DNA from: Platynereis dumerilii | Taxonomy: Eukaryota > Annelida > Polychaeta > Phyllodocida > Nereididae | Length of the DNA stretch: 64,000 nucleotides | Reading direction: 5' to 3' | Assembly: GCA_026936325.1 (NCBI GenBank) | Contig: JAPTHN010000101.1 | Coordinates: forward strand, 1,044,001-1,108,000 | Part shown: in pieces, positions 1-12,916 of the stretch | Position numbering within the stretch: the first letter of the stretch is position 1 | Layout of the letters: each line of letters opens with the position of its first letter | Program-made: the position numbers and the translations under genes | The notes under the pieces: generated by a model | What the model was told of the DNA's origin: nothing | What the model saw: the letters and a program-made list of their open reading frames with translations, nothing else | The model's database searches: none

Positions 1-839
1 ATCAAAACCTGATTGCAAGCGCCTTGCCATATTTCAGCCAGTCATTGTGTTCAAGATTATTGGTTATCTTGTATTTGTTTGGGGGATAAGAGCTTCATAT
101 TCCTGAAAATGCCTGCATCATGGCAAAGCTAAGCTGAGTCTGGGAATATAGCTCTAGAATATAAAAAAAACAGACACCCATTGATGAAAATATCGTTCGA
201 GTGACTGTGATAATTGATTTTTGTGTTATTTCGGCCTATAGACCTTCTTTTTTTTTCAAAAGACAAGATTGGTGATGCCCTGCTCACCCTATCTACTTTA
301 CGCTTAACGTAGCGGTCTTAGACTTATAACCGTTTCCGCACCCAAACTGATAGTCTAATTCAACTAGAAAATTTGTTTACATGCTCTGAGAACTTTTAAT
401 TTTCAAAATCGATCGATTATTAGTGAATTTAGACCAAAAACTGACTGAAATATTTGAGAGTCAATTGACAAATCTGCTAAAAATTTCAGCCAACACATGT
501 GCATTGTGATGCTTTTCCGGCATTGCTCGTATCTCCAGGACTTATTTCTTTAGTTGAATTCCACAACAAGCATCTTCAGAGACTTCATGAAAAAAACCAG
601 GAAAACACTATCATTTCCCATGCATTGAATTAATAGCTTGGGACGCCTTTTTCGCAATTTTGACTTTTTTTCTCTCCTCCGACAGACTTCAAAGGGGTCA
701 CTAAAAGTATCCCTGGAGCACAGTAGGGGTATTAATTGGGGAATAACGTATTTTATTTTGTATACAGGGATGTGTAAGAAGCCTCTCTGACAGTAAAATT
801 ATTAATCCAATAAATATTTAAAAATTGACTATTCTTCCT
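1..839. other. No recognised feature
   Basis: AT-rich sequence with no long open frame, no exon-like segment with matching splice sites, and no repeat that I could pair with another part of the window. Confidence 0.5.
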
Positions 840-3273
840 ATCTTCAGATCTACATGTAATGGTAACACACAAATACTGCAGCTTATTAATGAAATTAAAA
901 AAATATTTTTGCACAAGGCATAAATTACGAACAAGATTATGACTAAAAGAAATTATGACTAGGCTATCTACCTATTCAATCTATTTTAGTATTAACACTA
1001 AAAAGATGTAGAAGCCCATAATACATACTCTTTAAGAAAAACAAAACATGACTATTTTAAATGTAAACTTAATTTGTATCAATAACTGATAAATTTGAAA
1101 ATATTAGCATGCACTAAAATGGGTTAAATGTTGTTTAAACATGGTCATGGGGGTAACACAATGGGGGCATAACAATAGCTGAAAAGAAAAAACAAAAGAA
1201 CCATACCTGAACTGTCTATACAAAATAACACTTATGGCACCGCTGACACACAGATAACATAAAGATGTGTTTTAAGTAAAATTGTTAAATAATTACTTTT
1301 TTCTTCTTGTGCAATTCTGTAACCAACCCTTTGGTTGCACATGTTACATAGCCCATAAGCCTCACATGGGCTTGATAATCAAAAGTCATATCTCAGCATC
1401 TACTTGGCCCATGCAGTGTTGAGATTCAAATTTCAAATTTAATTTCATGTTCAAAATTTAAAAAACTAAGATGAAATCATTGCAGTTTGGACTCATTTCT
1501 TTAAAAAAGGGAAATTTTGTTAGAAAGTTGAGGATGTTATGTAACTGATTGTAGGCACCCTCTTGGTTTGTGGTCATGGGAGAGGATCAGCAGGGCAGAC
1601 AATAACCTCTGACATCATGTTATGTAATGCAGACTCCCTGGCACCAGGACTCCATTCAACAAATACTCTACCCCCTACCTGACCAATGAAGATATTTGTT
1701 CTCTTCAAAATGTTAAAATAAATTGGGATGAGTCTTGGAATTAATAACTAAAAGACAGATTTATCAAAATAATATCTTAAGATGTAAAATTATATATATA
1801 TTGAAATTTGCAGAAATAGAGTATGGATTAAAATCTAACCTTGGTGATATTGAATTTAAAAAATAAAGAAATGTAAGCCTACTTTTATTTTGATTCTTTT
1901 TTTCATGAAAATTAAATATGAACAAATCAGACAGAGAGGCTTAGGAATTAGACCACTCAATACAGGGTAATTAAAGAAAATTATTTGGCATGTTACAGAA
2001 GGTTAAAATTGGGATTTCAGGTGTCAAAATCTTTATATAGTAACAGGCTAATGCATGTTTCATTGTTTTCTTAATGTTTTAAAGTCCACTTATATATTTC
2101 CAATTGATAATATTTGATAAAGAATAGTAAAAATTAAAATTTAGACATGTTTGTAGAAATTTTGACTTACCATGCAAAAATTGACTGATATGTGATAATC
2201 TGAAAATCTGTAATATTTATTAAATTTTGCAAATATTGACCTCTGGTATGAATTAAAAAGATTCATATAGCTCAAAATTAGCATCATGATGATGTGATAC
2301 ACTGTCATGTTTATTTTGCTAAATATTCAAAAGCATAGCATGACATCAGAAATGAGATTGTGGAGGAAGTGGACATTTGAGCAATTTTTTTGCTTTTTAA
2401 ATCTTAAATTTTCAAAATTCTTTCAGTGGCTGTGAGTATTCTTTTATTGTATGTTTAACTATAATATGCTTTAAATTCAATCATGATTAGGCCTATCTTG
2501 GCGTTTCAGACAGAAAAGTTGGCAAATTGGCAAAAATCCTGATTTTTTCTGGTTTTTGTTTTTCATAAAACAATCATTTGATAAACATTCCAACTGAGTT
2601 GAGATGTTTAAAGAGCTATAATTTAGACACCTAACTGGAATATTTCATAGACGTAGCTGCAAAATTGACTGAATAATGCAGGTTTAAAAAATTTGTAATT
2701 TATCACATTTTTAATGAATTTACGTCAGTCAGTTTTTCTTAGAGTATTTAGACCCCTGAGCGACAAATCTTGGATATTTAATACATACCATATACAAATT
2801 TCGGTGACATAAGTACAACAGTATTTGAGTCAATCCGGAAAATGAAAAAAATTTTTTTTTTCACATTTTTCAATAATTGTGAGAAAAGTATTAATGTTTG
2901 AGAGATTAGACCCCTAAAAGACACTACAAGGAAGAGAGATACAATAATGTATCAAAAATATACGTGTCATAGTTTTGGCATGATGCCCAATACACAAAAA
3001 AATATTTTTCCACATTTTTCAATTACTGTGAGAAAAGTATTAATGTCATGTGAATAAGACCCTTAAAAGGTAAAACTAGGATGACAGATACAATAATGTC
3101 CAAAAAATAAAATATGTACATACCATAGTTTTCGCATTACTCCCAATACACATCCGGGACGCTCGTTATCCGGATGCCCTCCCGTCCGCCCGCCCGCCCG
3201 TCCGCCTGCCGGATGGACAAATTTTCCCAAAGTAACTACAATACCCGTCGGCAATGTATAAATTGCCGAGGGT
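840..3273 (+). repeat. 2.4-kb dispersed repeat family, copy A (uninterrupted)
   Basis: This segment aligns along its whole length with 15464-20550. Both copies begin with a TCTTCAGATCTACATG-like word and end just after a CGCCCG-rich stretch followed by GAGGGTAAAAA. Copy A lacks the two insertions that split copy B, so it serves as the empty-site reference. No coding frame is shared between the copies. The last third consists of degenerate tandem units. It is probably a non-autonomous mobile element, but no clear terminal inverted repeats or target duplication were found, so its class is open. Confidence 0.85.
2565..3140 (+). repeat. Degenerate ~150-bp tandem units inside the 2.4-kb repeat
   Basis: About four diverged units start near 2565, 2705, 2863 and 3011. 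Each has a CACATTTTT-like start and a TTAGACCCCTAAAAG-like block. The spacing is about 140-158 bp. The same units recur in copy B near 19.9-20.4 kb, so the array predates the spread of the family. Confidence 0.65.
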
Positions 3274-3470
3274 AAAAAAATGTTAGGGGTCAAAATCCTA
3301 GAAAGGGCAATATCTGCTAAAGCATTGGATCTGAACCATGTAATTTTTTCTCCAATAATGGCTCGCAAAAGGTATTCTAAACAACAAACATCAGCTTCTT
3401 CCAATGTTAAACTTTGGAGTTAAAGCCCAAACCCATTATGCCCCGGGGGCCCATCATGCCCCGCCCTCCA

Positions 3471-3536
3471 GATGATCTTGGACTTTGAAAAAAAAAGAAG
3501 TTTGATGATCTTGGACTTTGAAAAAAAAAGAAGTTT
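3471..3536 (+). repeat. Two perfect 33-bp tandem units
   Basis: A 33-bp unit starting GATGATCTTGGACTTTG, with an A-run in the middle, occurs twice in direct succession without a mismatch. This suggests a recent local duplication. Confidence 0.9.
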
Positions 3537-3540
3537 GTTC

Positions 3541-3660
3541 AGCATCCTTACATGTTCACATCTTCATTATTTTTGACAGCTCATTCATATTTAGTTGAAA
3601 CAGCCATAACTGGAACTGATTTTGATTGCTGCCTTGCTCCCTTAAATAATGTGAGCAGTG
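3541..3660 (+). mobile_element. MITE family 1 (GCTCAC-end), right-end fragment
   Basis: The fragment ends in TAAATAATGTGAGCAGTG followed by TA, matching the right terminal inverted repeat of the fuller copies at 45010, 47232 and 62124. It also carries the family's GAAACAGCCATAACTGGAAC block. Confidence 0.75.
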
Positions 3661-4216
3661 TACTAAAAGCTCTAAAAGCTGAACAGAAAGATTAAAATCT
3701 GAGTTGACTGAATGTACGAAATGATGCAGAAGCAACATAGCAGAAAACTGAAAGAACTGCAGAAGTGGCTAAAAAGTAAGCCAAAAGTGTCAATCACAGC
3801 AGAAAAACAGATCGAAACCACACGAAAAACAGATCAGAACTTGATCAGAACCTGATGAAAAACAAACTTGACGGTCACAAACAAGTTTCACTTAATGCGA
3901 AATACAGAGAGACATATTGATCTAAACATATAAATCATGGCTTAATCTTGACACGCAGAAGCAATGATAGAACTGCTTTGCACGTCATTGCATATGCTTG
4001 ATTAATGGCGCATTTTAAATATCTCGTCGATCGATATATTCATGGTTGTTATTGTAAAAATCTTAAAGAGTCACATTCGCGAACGTCGACATGCAACTTT
4101 TGGTGGTTTATATTTTCATGACATTCATACTGCTCAGAAAATGGACTTCTTCTATAGGTATGTGTGGTTTTTTGAAACATTTTAAAAGTTTTTTTTAAGA
4201 ATTAAGAGGCTCTAAA

Positions 4217-6747
4217 CAGTGGTCGAAATATGCCATGTTATTTGGGGAGGTCTCTCAGTTGGAAGACCCAAAGGGTTGAAGCGCTTGTAGCTGGCAGTCC
4301 TCGGGCTACCAGCGGATCGCCAGAGGTGCCCTGTAGCCGTTTTTTTTTCAGATGCTATAAAAATTAACTCTGGGCTTTTTAAAGGTATGCTTTATCTCAG
4401 AAAATGAGTTGCGAAAACCCTATTGGTAATGCATATAAATTACAAGAGGTTTTTGTTTGCTGATTAGGCTTTACTTGCTGCTTCATGCTCACTTCTCAGC
4501 ACACTTTCAAGCTCTTTCAGTATTTGGGGGGGTTTTTAACTGAATGAGGCCTTTCCTCATTCAGTTCTTCTGGTTACTCTTGGCTGGTTCTCACCAGTGG
4601 CAAATTATACGCAAAATCTCAAGATAGGCAAGGAGTTTGGCCTTCTTAGTTGCTATTTTGATGCATATAGTGAATTGGGAACAAAAATTTGGAAGCAAAA
4701 ATGAGATTGGAGTGAATTAGATGGTGTTTTTGATGATATTTATCCTGATGCATACCAGCCCAGACTTCCCTCTTCACTGGCCAGTCAAGTTCTGGCAACC
4801 CTCAATAGGTAAATATTGGGACTTTGCCAGGAATGCAACCAATTTCATGCTTCAGTGACCAGCCACCTGTTGGCAGAGATGCAAACTAGCCACCAGTAGG
4901 CAGAGAAGCAAACTTACTCATGCTGTGAGGCAATCCAATTGATATCTGACTTCTCTGTTGAGGGAATTGCCAATAATTTAACTAATAGCAAATGTCTTTC
5001 ATTGCCAATCTGTCAAAGCTGACACAGGTTTGAAATAAATAAAGTGCAATCAAGTCTGCATTGGTCACCATCACTTTGACCATACATTTCCTGTAGGCCT
5101 ATACAATTTATATCAATTTCTTTCATCATGGATATTTTGAGAAGATGTTTTTAGGAGTGTGATGGGCAACATCCATCTGATATTTTTATTAGCAAAAATA
5201 TAATATTTGCATATATATATCTACTAGTACTTATGAGTGGAGTTATGTTTATGATTTTTGAAGGCATTTATGAAAAGCATGATTTGTAAATGTATGTGTT
5301 TGTATGTCAGTGTTTAAAAATATAAAAGGTGAATCACAGCATAGATAAAATAAAGTAGAATTAATTTCATCACTAGTTAAAAACTGTTCAGTCCGTATGT
5401 TTGACTCAGCATTTCAGTGTCCTGAATTTGCTTAAACCATTTAAAGAATTGCAATTAAAATTTCTTAAATTTAGAGGCAGTAAAATCAAACCTTTAGCTG
5501 CTTCTGATCATTACAGTTGCCAGGTACTTCACTATTCAATTGGATCACTGGTGGTACTAACCTTGGATTATAGATGGAGCCACTAGTTGCATGAACTTGA
5601 CATGTATGGTAAATAGAGTTAGTGAGTTACTGTGTTTCAAAGTTTCTAGGTCTTCGTATTTTCAGTTGAGAAATTCAAATATTTCCATCTTTTGCAGAAA
5701 GTGTGAATCTGTTTGTATCGGATTATGTGAAACTTTAAAGAAGTTGGGAATAAACGTTACCACGTTGAACAAAAAAAAAAATGCTGCATTAGATCTTGTT
5801 TAAATTACTAATTACTGGCCATCATGCTATCTGAAGAAAAATTAAGAAAACCATAACCAGTCAAGGAAATTACCATCTGGTCAAGACGAGAAATGTCTCC
5901 AGCCCCACATGACCCCTAGCACTGTCATGACCCTCTCATGAACCTCTCAAAGGGTCGTGGCCCAGCCATGACTTAGGCTGTGCTCAAAATTACCTTTGAC
6001 GGCTATTTACAAATAACTGCTCCTACTATCACTTCCAAACTTGGCGTAAAGTTGTGTCACAGACAGTATCAACTAACTCTGCAAATTTGGCAGACCTATC
6101 CATTACATAATGAGGGAAAGAACCTGAAAGGCTCCAGTGAAAGTAGGGAACTGTCATCAACTGCTGATGACTTCGCACTATTTCGTGAAATTGGATAGAA
6201 TAAGTCTGGCTACTTTGCTGCTGCGTAATGAGGATGTCTGCAGAAAGATCAGACTGTTTTTGATACCCAACTGATCAACTCCACACACTCAATCATCCTG
6301 TCAGGGCCAGGAGTTAGCCAGCCTGGAATTGCAATTGTCCTCTTATGACGGTAATTTCCCAGACTGATAAAGGTGATTCTTTGATCATAAAGGGACAAAA
6401 TCATGTTCAGAGCAAAGATGTCCAGATTCCTTTTCCTAGCAAAAATAAATCTGTTAACCCCTGTGTGCCTTTTTCACTTTCCAACACAAGTTTGCACAGA
6501 TATGTTGGGAATATGTTGGAAATTTTGGTTTTCTGAATATGGCACCACCACTGAAAATGGCTGTAAAAACCTGATTACACTTTGATTGGGTTGGCTTGTG
6601 ATACCACATATCGGCATAATTCAGTTTTGCAACCCCTGGGTTCTTGTTTGAGGACCCCCTCTGGGTCCTTTTGAAAACTGTATTTGAGGGGGTCACACGA
6701 GCATTTGTGGGGTCAAACCCCTCTGACCCCCCTTATTTCGACCACTG
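4217..6747. mobile_element. hAT-type DNA transposon, 2.5 kb, probably non-autonomous
   Basis: The ends are a 14-bp terminal inverted repeat, CAGTGGTCGAAATA at the left and its exact complement at the right. They are flanked by an identical 8-bp direct repeat GCTCTAAA at 4209-4216 and 6748-6755. An 8-bp duplication with a CAGTGG start is the hAT signature. The interior has only short open frames (5401-5803, 5980-6198), none with recognisable transposase motifs, so it probably moved using a transposase supplied in trans. The perfect target duplication suggests moderate age. Confidence 0.88.
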
Positions 6748-6755
6748 GCTCTAAA

Positions 6756-7104
6756 GTTAGTCTTTTACAAGAGAAGTCTCCTCAGACATCATGATAATTA
6801 TATCTACTCCAACTGCCAAGTATGCCGCCCACGTTATCAGGCAGCAATATTTATTAGTCATGTCTCCGTTATTCTTTGGAACATTTCAATTTATTTTGTA
6901 CTCATGAGAGTGGCCTTTACTGCCACCAATCTCTACAAATAGGTACAGGTCATCTTTGTGCCACAATCCATGATAATGCCCAATCATAAAAGATAAATTT
7001 TCACTTTCATCATTTTGTATTATATGCCATCCAAATTTTGAGCTCTCAATTACCCATTTTGGGGATTAATAGATTATTATTTGATTTGACTGTCCCCTCC
7101 TGTG
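6756..7104. other. No recognised feature
   Basis: Short AT-rich gap between the hAT target duplication and the minisatellite; nothing gene-like seen. Confidence 0.4.
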
Positions 7105-7390
7105 AAATACACTAGCGGGAGCAAATGAATGAGAATGAGTGAATATGCAACATTTCGCACATACAAGAGTGAGTGAATGTGCAACATTTGAGATATATAT
7201 ATACAAGAGTGAGTGAATGTGCAACATTAGACATATACAGGAATGGGTGAATATGCAACATTTGACTGGTGTGACTGTGAATGTGCAGCATTTAACACTT
7301 ATAAGAGTGAGTGAATGTGCAACATCTGACATATATAAGAGTGAGTTAATATGCAACATTTGACATTTATACACAAATGAGTGGGTGTAG
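7105..7390 (+). repeat. Minisatellite, ~40-bp unit, copy 1
   Basis: About seven diverged units share the core GAGTGAATGTGCAACATTTG followed by a CATATACAA-like word. The minus-strand open frame across it (7066-7410, repeated HIHSLLY-like peptides) is a by-product of the repeat. The same unit occurs at 31735-31930. It is followed at 7391-7460 by a block whose inverted counterpart precedes the second array. Confidence 0.85.
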
Positions 7391-7519
7391 TGGAGTGGAT
7401 TAGGGGCCAAAATGGGTAGAATAGTGCACTTTTGGATAAAGCAATGAAATTTGGCACAGGTGTAGAGGAGGTCCTGGGGGACAAAATTTGCTATAGTGCA
7501 ATCTCTGACTTTGCGGCAG
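7391..7519 (+). repeat. Block flanking the minisatellite, inverted copy at 31650-31735
   Basis: Words AGTGGAGTGGATTAGGGG and GGATAAAGCAATGAAATTTGG occur here after the array. Their complements (CCCCTAATCCGCTCCACT, TTTCATTGCTTTGTCC) occur just before the array at 31.7 kb. This is consistent with one element having related inverted blocks at both sides of a minisatellite core. Confidence 0.55.
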
Positions 7520-9608
7520 TTCTTCTTCTTCTAGTATGAGCTTAGTCATCGGTATGCCCGAGTATCACAAGCTGTGGTGCGCGTGCGAGATAAGACAGAT
7601 ATATACAGATTAAAAAGTCCATATAATTAATCCACAAGTTAAAAATATTTGTAATATAAAATCCGGTGCATTTTAAAAACATGTGGAGTAACTTGTTAAA
7701 ATTTAGCCTCAGCAAGTAGTACACAGTTGGCTAGTCTGTGCCTGAGTGCCTCCAGAGACGGAGCTTGAACGATATTTATGGGAAGATGGTTCCAAATGCG
7801 AATCGATGAAGGGAAAAAGCTGTGTTGGTAGACTGAAGAATTGACTGTGATGACTTGGTATTTCTTGTTATGCTGGGGAGTGTCCCTGGTGTTTGGAATT
7901 AGGAGCGGTGTTGAGATGTCAATGAGGTTGTTAATGATCTTGTAAAACATCAGGACTTTAGCTTTTGCTCGGCGCTCTTCAAGAGGAGACCATTTCAAGG
8001 CTTTCTGCATCTCAGTTGGGCTCCCTGTTGTGATACCCTGGTTAAAAACTTTTGCTGTCCTGCTTGATGTCCAGTCATTCATGATTGATCTTGCAGATCT
8101 TCTCTGGACGACTTGAATCTTGTCGATGTTATTGACTGCGTACAGTGACCAAACTGAGGATCAGTATTCCAGTTGGGGGCGGATGAGTGTGTGGTAGGCA
8201 GCTATCTTGACATGACGGGGGCAATTTTTGGTGTTTCGATGCACAAATGCTCTGGTCCTATTGGCTTTCTTGCAGATATTGTCGATATGTGGGTTGAAGG
8301 AGAGTTTTGAGTCGAGAGTGATGCCCAGGTATTTGGCTTGGTCTACTGTCTGCAGTGTGTGGCCGTGGATGGTATAATTGTGCCTTATGATGTAGTTCTT
8401 CTTCTGAGTCAATCTGAGTACCTCACACTTGTCTGGGTTAAAGGCCATTTGCCACGTATCTTCCCATCTTTGGAGTTTGTCGAGGTCTTCTTGCAACTTG
8501 GATGCGTCATCGGAGTTATTGATGGTTCTATACATTAAGGCATCTTCAGCAAAGAGCCTGATTGTGCTGCTTGTGGAGTCTGGCATGTCATTTATGTATG
8601 CGAGGAATAAGAGCGGCCCCAGAACTGTGCCTTGTGGGACGCCGCTTACTACGTCGGCTGGAGGTGACTCGTTACCTTCGCATACCACTGTTTGAGATCT
8701 TCCCGACAGGAAGTCATTGATCCACTTCAGAATGTTGCCTCTCACACCATAGTTATCAAGCTTGAGACTTAGGCACTTTATCAAATGCCTTGCTGAAGTC
8801 TAGTAGCACTGCGTCAATCTGGGACTTGTCGTCGATGCCTTTTGCTAGATCTTGGATTGTGAGGATTAGCTGTGACTCGCAGGAGCGCTTCTTCCGGAAG
8901 CCATGTTGTGCATCATGAAGGATGTGGTGTCGGTCGAAATGGTTCATGATGTGGCTGTGGATGATGTGTTCCATGATTTGGCTGCAGATGGAGGTCAATG
9001 ACACCGGGCGATAATTCGAAGCCTTCGAGCGGTCTCTCTTCTTAAACAATGTTGTTATCATGGCAGCTTTCCAGTCTGGTGGTACGGTGCCTTGGTTGAG
9101 GCTCGCTTGAAAAAATAGGCTCAGTGCTGGGGCTAGCTCGTTTGCACATTCCTTCAGTATTGTTGGAGCGCTGTTATCTGGGCCACCTGCTTTGTGAGGA
9201 TTCAGGTCCTTCAGCAGTTTGCTCCCGACTTTGGGGTGGACTTTTAGATCAGTTATGTTGGGAATACTGGCTGGGGCCCATGATTCCTGGGGTGATGTTG
9301 AGATTTTCACGGGTAAATACTGATGAGAATTGCTCGTCTAATATATTTGCTTTTGATGATGCGTCCGAGTAGATTAATCCATCTTTCTTCAGCGGGGATG
9401 TGCCTGTGTTGTCTCTTCTTAATGATTTTACATACTTCCAGAATTTCTTCGTGGTTGGCTTTCTGTCTACTTCTTCCGATGTGCCGATGATGTCATGGAT
9501 ATATTTTGAATGTGCTGTTCTGCTTTCTTTTTGTAGAGCTTTCTTCAGATCTTTAAATTTTGACCAATCTTCTTGCTTGCCGGACTCTCTTGCTCTATTG
9601 AAGTAGGC
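7520..9608 (-). mobile_element. LINE, CR1/Jockey type, 5'-truncated and decayed reverse transcriptase
   Basis: The minus strand encodes most of a non-LTR reverse transcriptase. From the 5' side there is a pre-RT segment (FWKYVKSLRRDNTGTSPLKK, near 9450-9400), then NYRPVSLTSICSQIMEHI, AQHGFRKKRSCESQL, LLDFSKAFDKVP, GVPQGTVLGPLLFLAYINDM, and the catalytic box read as FAEDALMY where FADD is expected. Then come LGITLDSKLSFNPHI and a C-terminal tail RIWNHLPINIVQAPSLE ending at 7696. It is broken by frame changes near 9300 and near 8770 and by a stop near 8161 (LEY*SSVW). The 3' UTR ends in a (GAA)n tail at 7520-7531, as in CR1-like LINEs. The 5' end is lost at about 9608. Non-functional copy. Confidence 0.9.
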
Positions 9609-9611
9609 CTA

Positions 9612-10437
9612 CTTTGCCCCGGCAACCATTTGTTTTGAAACACTCACAGCAGAAAAATTGAGAGGAATTATTAAATTGAAATCTTTTTGTCCAAAAAGAC
9701 AAGAATCTTCAAAGTCACCATCTACTTAAATAAAGATGTAGGGCCAGTGGCACAGCTCACCTTCGTTGTCCAACACCTTCAACACCCCTGACAAACCTCA
9801 CCCCATATATTATACAGATTTCCTCTTTTTCCAAACATACCTTTCTGATGAATCTACTTCCCAATTAATTCCTGACCCCCTTCACTACTCGATTCACTTT
9901 TATTTGCATTATTTCCTTTTCTGCAGACTCCATTCCTTCGTCAGCTCACTTCCGTTTCGTCTGCTTTGTTGTGATCCATGAGGATCCAGCATTTTCACGC
10001 CGTTTCATGTACCTACATGCAGTGATCTTGGCCTAATCATGTGTCACTTTGTCAAGTGCAATTTACGCTCACACCTAACAATACACAATTAAACACACAC
10101 CTCAATCACAGAATTACCAATTCAATCATCCCTATCACCTTCACTATCTTTTCATACACTAAATATTGCACTTCACATGATTATGAATCTGTTCATACTT
10201 ATGTCAATGAATACATAGATGTATAATAAAAACAGTAGGCACAATAATGACGCAATTTAAAGAAGCCTGGCATCTACAATGTCAACTCTTATAATGTCAA
10301 GAAAACGGACATTCTGGTGGCATCTTTATAATATTCTGTGACTCTGAGGATATCTCCAGATCTGATACACTGCCTGCATTCCAAACTAACAAATCAATGT
10401 ATTTATACATACATGGACAGATACACAGGTACATATA
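9612..10437. other. No recognised feature
   Basis: Intergenic sequence with short open frames only. I could not pair it with another part of the window. Confidence 0.45.
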
Positions 10438-10471
10438 TAGATAGATAGATAGATCTATAGGTAGATAGATT
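10438..10471 (+). repeat. GATA/AGAT microsatellite
   Basis: Imperfect tetranucleotide run of AGAT units interrupted by CTAT and GT. Confidence 0.85.
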
Positions 10472-10562
10472 TTAGAAAAAGTATATCTACCAGTCGTGTC
10501 CATTCTCATTGCCCTACTAACTATGGAAGGCCATACTATATATGTAATGAAATTGCCCTAAA

Positions 10563-10848
10563 GCCGGTGGCCATTTAATAATCGGGGGGGGGGGGCGCCT
10601 TCCAGTGTTCCTCAGCGGCAAATTATTCATTTCACAGTAACAATGGCCATAATTCTTTATTTCAAGCATGTGCAATTGCTAAATATTCCTTCCCAAACCA
10701 AGCAACATCTTATGAAGAAATACCCCCTCCAGAAATTATTTATTTAAGACTGCCCATAAATAATTCATTTATTTCACCAAAACTGAGCAAGAAATTATTT
10801 ATTAAAAACAAAATCCAAGCCCCCCCTTAACATTAAATGGTGGCCCCT
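10563..10848. mobile_element. MITE with GGTGGCCATTTAAT termini
   Basis: The left end GGTGGCCATTTAAT followed by a G-run is mirrored at the right by a C-run and ATTAAATGGTGGCC. The length is about 285 bp with no coding capacity. Related fragments with the same G-run occur at about 37400-37440 and 59560-59650. A target duplication is not certain. Confidence 0.6.
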
Positions 10849-10999
10849 AACATCATACATGTCCATTTCTTCTTCCAGTCTCACACAGTTTTGTCACACA
10901 ACACTTTCATTCTGGAGACTCCAACAAAACTTTGTGACTGCCATTTCCCCTTACATATCCTTTAACACGGGTAAATTCTAGTGGATAATATTAGTATAG

Positions 11000-11560
11000 T
11001 ACCACGCACCACTTATACAAGGGTCACCATGGCGACTGTAACTTTCTTTATCGGGAAAAACTTTCCTTTGTAGATTGTATCAAAATTGGTTGTATGACAA
11101 GTTCAAAATGTCTATCATGATGATATAAGGCTGCCTTTATTCATCTCTCCCATGGACTGCATAAAAGCTTTGATAAAAGGCCATAGCAACAGTTGTCATG
11201 GCAATAAGTCAAACATTCATTTCAGATTGTTCTTGATGCAAAATGCACTTTTGTCAATTTCAGGAAGTGATTTAAGGTGTTTTGCAGCAACTAGACCCAA
11301 TAAAAACATAAATGAGGAAAAATTCAAGATAGGTTTCCTTGGCAACCAATTAGTTATATTCAAACGAACCACAAATTTGACAATATTAAAGATGTAATTT
11401 GCCATCCTTTACCAGATCCATTTTTTGTTATCAAAGGTATTAACATCAATTCAAATGCACATGCTTTGCAAAATTGACATCTCTAACGAACTATACTATT
11501 GTCATCATGGTAACACACAATTATGTGAAGAAATTTGGATACCTTTTAACAAAGTTTATT
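11000..11560 (+). repeat. Dispersed repeat with CATGGCAAC-type motifs, copy 1
   Basis: Loosely similar to 29740-30350. Both carry spaced words of the form GTTNNCATGGCAAC (here near 11190 and 11335) separated by similar distances. The 11152-11397 open frame is not supported as a gene because it lies inside the repeat and has no known domain. Confidence 0.45.
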
Positions 11561-11989
11561 GGACTGGTTATTGGAAACCATTCATGACTTGAATGCGTAA
11601 TGCAGGCTAAATCAATAGACAGTTCAGTCCGTTCAGATCTTGTTTGAACCAAATTTCTGACAAAAATGTCCGTTATTTAAGAGATAATTTTTAAAAGATG
11701 ATTACCAGGGAAACTATGCATATTGCATAATCTCTTTTTAAAATTAAGCTCATGTCATGATTCTGTCGAGGTTAGTAACTACTAGATACTCTGGCATTGA
11801 TCTCGGTAGAATTATTGTGCCGGGGCAGAGTCTTGTGTTTGTTCCCATGGAGATAGGCTACTGTCCGCTTTCTTTTTGTGTGATGTCAGAACAAAATACA
11901 ATGAATTATGCAGAGATATTATGATGTTCCCTTGCATTTCGTAACTATACTTTGCCAGGGGATTAATCCTGCTTTAATGGACAGATATA

Positions 11990-12916
11990 TCGTAATACGG
12001 GGTGAATTGGGACACTGGGGTGAATCGGGACAGAACTGGGAAACATTTTATTTGCTCAAAATCACCAATTTCTACTTGCCTTAGGAATTTGATTTTTGGA
12101 ACACTTTTAGTTAACATACAAGTGCATAATGTGATAGAATTGTGTATTTCTAACTGTAGGCAGTGAGGAGCTGCAGCACCTTAAACTTGGCGCTGCAGGA
12201 ATGTCTTTTTACAAGCTGGTCAAAACTTTGCTTGAACCAATTAGAAATAGTAGAGCTACTAGACTAGCAGCAAACTTTAAAATCTGTCTAATGTGTTTTT
12301 AGGAGACCATGAATAAAGACTGGATATGGGATTGTGCATGTTTGGTCCTGGGTTCAGATCCAGGTCTGGGCAAAGTTTCGGTATTGAACAAAAGAACCCT
12401 ACTTAATTTCATTTGAGTGTACACGCCAGGCTTTTTGATGAATATTATTGAACTTGGCATCATCTATAGTGGATTTAGTCTAGAATAATAAATCAGGAGC
12501 AACATTTGAAGAAAATAACAGTTTTCAATCGTTTTCTGTCATTTATCATATTTTTATAAATCTGCATATATAATCAATGAAATCGATTTCAGGTTTTCTT
12601 CCAAAAATTATTTTTTGCATATTGAATGCATTTTCTAATGATTATTCATAAGTTTCAATCACTCAAAGAAGGTTGGGACTTTAGATTGTGGAAATAATGG
12701 AGTGTCCCGATTCACCCCAAAGTGAGGGGTGAATTGGGACAGTGGTTTTCTGGCCCCTGATCATTGGAAATTTAAGATATCACTTAAAGCTCCAAGGGAT
12801 AGTTAGACCTTTTGCTCGGACACAATTTCACACCATATTTTGATTTCTGGGTTGATTTGTGGCCATTCTATAACAGAAAAACGGCCAAAACTGTCCCGAT
12901 TCACCCCATATTACGG
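11990..12916. mobile_element. TA-flanked MITE with GGGTGAATTGGGAC termini
   Basis: The left end TCGTAATACGGGGTGAATTG and the right end, complementary to CCGTAATATGGGGTGAATC, are flanked by TA (11988-11989, 12917-12918). The GGGTGAAT(T/C)GGGAC word occurs twice at the left end, once in each orientation near 12707-12735, and once at the right end. There is no coding frame. The TA duplication fits the Tc1/mariner (IS630) superfamily. Confidence 0.85.

Noticed and set aside
4217-6747. Transposase gene inside the hAT element
   Set aside because: The short plus-strand frames at 5401-5803 and 5980-6198 show no hAT catalytic or dimerisation motif.
7066-7410. Minus-strand open frame with repeated HSLLY peptides
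   Set aside because: By-product of the ~40-bp minisatellite.
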